A stretch of 64,000 bases of DNA, taken from Candidatus Poribacteria bacterium (lineage in GTDB: Bacteria; Poribacteria; WGA-4E; WGA-3G). The notes beneath the pieces were generated by a model that was not told the DNA's origin, searched no databases, and was given only the letters and a program-made list of their open reading frames with translations. The translations under genes were made by a program, and so were the position numbers. Below, piece by piece: positions 62,648 through 64,000 of the stretch (within the stretch, counting starts at the first letter, position 1; each line of letters opens with the position of its first letter). The stretch spans positions 1-64,000 of the forward strand of contig PYJD01000033.1 of assembly GCA_003635315.1 (NCBI GenBank). Direction: 5' to 3'.

Positions 62648-64000
62648 ATGAAAAATTATGTCTTTACCAGAATGATTATTTTCCTATCTATTGTAATGAT
62701 TATTTTGGGAATGTGTTTTATGTATCCGTTTTATAAATTGACTTGGGCTCAAGTTCAAAACAACCAATCTGATGATGGACAGATTCCGACATCTAAAAAA
62801 AATAGTGTGACTCTCACTGACAAAGCAAAAGCAAACATTGGTTTGATGACAGCAGAAGCAGATATACGCACTATTGAAAAAGTGGTTCAAATTACAGGGA
62901 ATATCATACCACAACCTGAAAAGCAGGCAGTTGTTACACCAAGGATTGGGGGCATAGTTAAGAAAGTCAATTTCAATCTCGGTGATTCTGTCAAGAAAGG
63001 TGATGTCTTGATTCAATTAGAAAGTCTTGATTTACAGTTGAATGAGATAAACCTGATTGAGGCTGTACTTCAGCACAAATCACTGACTTCAAAATTGGCA
63101 CATCAGAAAGATGTATTTGCAAAACAGATAAAGTTGGAATTGCAATCAATGTTGATCGATTATTTAGAATCTACTGCAGAACAGAAAGAACTTAGGAAAG
63201 CCTTTGATAGACATAAAGCAATTACTATTGCCAAAACTATATCAGCATTAGAGCAGATGCGATTAGATTTTGTTAAGGCTGATGTTGAATTGAATTTACT
63301 TGCAAACACACTTGAGAGAATCGAATCTCTGGCAGAAAAACGGATTTCTGCTAAAAAAGAACTGATCGCAAAAAAGGCTGAATTCTCAAAAGCTAAAAAG
63401 GTAGTATCAGGAATTAAGAGACAATTTCAACTCCTTGATGTATCTAATCAAACTCTTAATAGAATGCTACAAGATGATGGTTCTACGCCAATACTAACAC
63501 TACTTAATTCTGATAAGAACACCATAAATTCTCATATATCACCAGATGTAATTATACCTACAGAACATGCTCTAAAGTATATTACATTGACAGAGGAAGT
63601 ATCAAAATTTGTAGATGCAGAATCTGCCTATAGATTAGCAACAATTAAGGCTGATGCAAGCAAACAAAGGGCAATTGCTAACGGTATAACAACTGACCAA
63701 TTAGATTCTATAACGAAAACAGATTTCACAACATTGTTTAATGATTTAACAAATGATGAATTGATTCATAGATATGAATCATACATGACAAGTTCAGAAA
63801 CTTTGGAAGCATTTCATGAAATTGAAGAAAGCTATCGCAATAGTGAGATTGTCTTAACTAAACTTAGGCAACAACTGGGAGTATTTGGCTTGTCAGGAAC
63901 TGCAATAGATAAGATTGAAAAATCAGGACTGACCAGTTCATTGATTTCAGTAACTGCACCTATGTCAGGGAAAATCATACAACAGGAGGTATCTCTGGGT
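62648..64000 (+). CDS. RND efflux periplasmic adaptor subunit, partial (runs off window)
   Basis: Open from ATG 62648 to the window end (451 codons), with AAGGAGG before the start. An N-terminal membrane anchor (IIFLSIVMIILGMCFMY) is followed by a barrel-lipoyl region (QITGNIIPQPEKQAVVTPRI; GGIVKKVNFNLGDSVKKGDV; LIQLES). A long helical region follows, and the second lipoyl half begins SVTAPMSGKIIQQEVSLG at the edge. The helical section is about 300 residues, much longer than in CusB or CzcB, and includes a segment without an obvious coiled-coil pattern. With the TolC-like gene it probably completes a Czc/Cus-type exporter; the RND pump should lie beyond 64000. Confidence 0.88.
   Translation, partial: MKNYVFTRMIIFLSIVMIILGMCFMYPFYKLTWAQVQNNQSDDGQIPTSKKNSVTLTDKAKANIGLMTAEADIRTIEKVVQITGNIIPQPEKQAVVTPRIGGIVKKVNFNLGDSVKKGDVLIQLESLDLQLNEINLIEAVLQHKSLTSKLAHQKDVFAKQIKLELQSMLIDYLESTAEQKELRKAFDRHKAITIAKTISALEQMRLDFVKADVELNLLANTLERIESLAEKRISAKKELIAKKAEFSKAKKVVSGIKRQFQLLDVSNQTLNRMLQDDGSTPILTLLNSDKNTINSHISPDVIIPTEHALKYITLTEEVSKFVDAESAYRLATIKADASKQRAIANGITTDQLDSITKTDFTTLFNDLTNDELIHRYESYMTSSETLEAFHEIEESYRNSEIVLTKLRQQLGVFGLSGTAIDKIEKSGLTSSLISVTAPMSGKIIQQEVSLG

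Noticed and set aside
1..64000. tRNA or rRNA genes
   Set aside because: No T-loop GTTCRA-type sequence with matching acceptor and anticodon stems, and no rRNA segment, was recognised. A dedicated tRNA search could still find one.

Overview
The window is an AT-rich bacterial chromosome segment with dense, mostly minus-strand genes and long intergenic gaps. Its gene content (several phytanoyl-CoA dioxygenase-like proteins, Gfo/Idh/MocA oxidoreductases, creatininase-like and TIM-barrel epimerase-like proteins, a DUF6785-like membrane protein, DUF4159 proteins, YCF48/BNR propellers, CARDB/toroid proteins, a PorV-like barrel beside a FlgD-like C-terminal domain) is what I would expect from Candidatus Poribacteria or a related Gram-negative lineage. 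That assignment is inference from gene content; no rRNA or tRNA gene is visible to confirm it.

Layout. 1-398: truncated ISAs1-type transposase. 833-2884: glycogen branching enzyme of the eukaryote-like type. 3.1-7.3 kb (minus): lipoprotein, RsgA, sugar isomerase-like TIM barrel, small membrane protein, UppS. 7.8-9.8 kb (plus): large membrane protein, converging on a 911-residue P-type ATPase homologue whose catalytic motifs are nearly all replaced. 12.5-14.7 kb: homoserine kinase and aminotransferase. 14.7-21.6 kb: secreted or outer-membrane proteins (YCF48 propeller, FN3/FlgD-like protein, PorV-like barrel), Pcm, and an SppA peptidase fused to an N-terminal barrel. 21.7-28.8 kb: catabolic cluster of PhyH dioxygenases, a frameshifted Gfo/Idh oxidoreductase, an FAD amine oxidase, a creatininase-like protein and a tiny membrane zinc-ribbon protein, with queF on the opposite strand. 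28.9-39.0 kb: J-domain protein, a tandem double-length UvrA, Era, Gfo/Idh and another PhyH.

39.0-54.1 kb is the most unusual part. It is all on the plus strand, with large AT-rich gaps. It holds two paralogous proteins that each join an ECF sigma factor, one transmembrane helix and a C-terminal Asp-box beta-propeller. Each is followed by small single-pass membrane proteins, secreted proteins of unknown function and a DUF4159 protein, so the locus looks like a duplicated module. Three sites with the pattern ATGCAA(C/T)-N18-(C/T)GTC, and a fourth with N17, lie upstream of genes here, including the first sigma gene. They may be promoters read by these sigma factors.

54.1-59.2 kb (minus): DNA polymerase III delta, FmdB zinc ribbon, a CARDB-toroid-CARDB-YdjY secreted protein and an NHL-like propeller. 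59.6-60.5 kb: array of 19 direct and one inverted REP-like hairpin elements at a two-value spacing of 38 or 63 bp. Related single elements lie at 2.9, 7.6 and 30.2 kb. 60.7-64.0 kb (plus): a Cys/His-containing secreted protein, a TolC/CzcC-type outer-membrane protein and an RND adaptor running off the window, together probably a metal-efflux operon.
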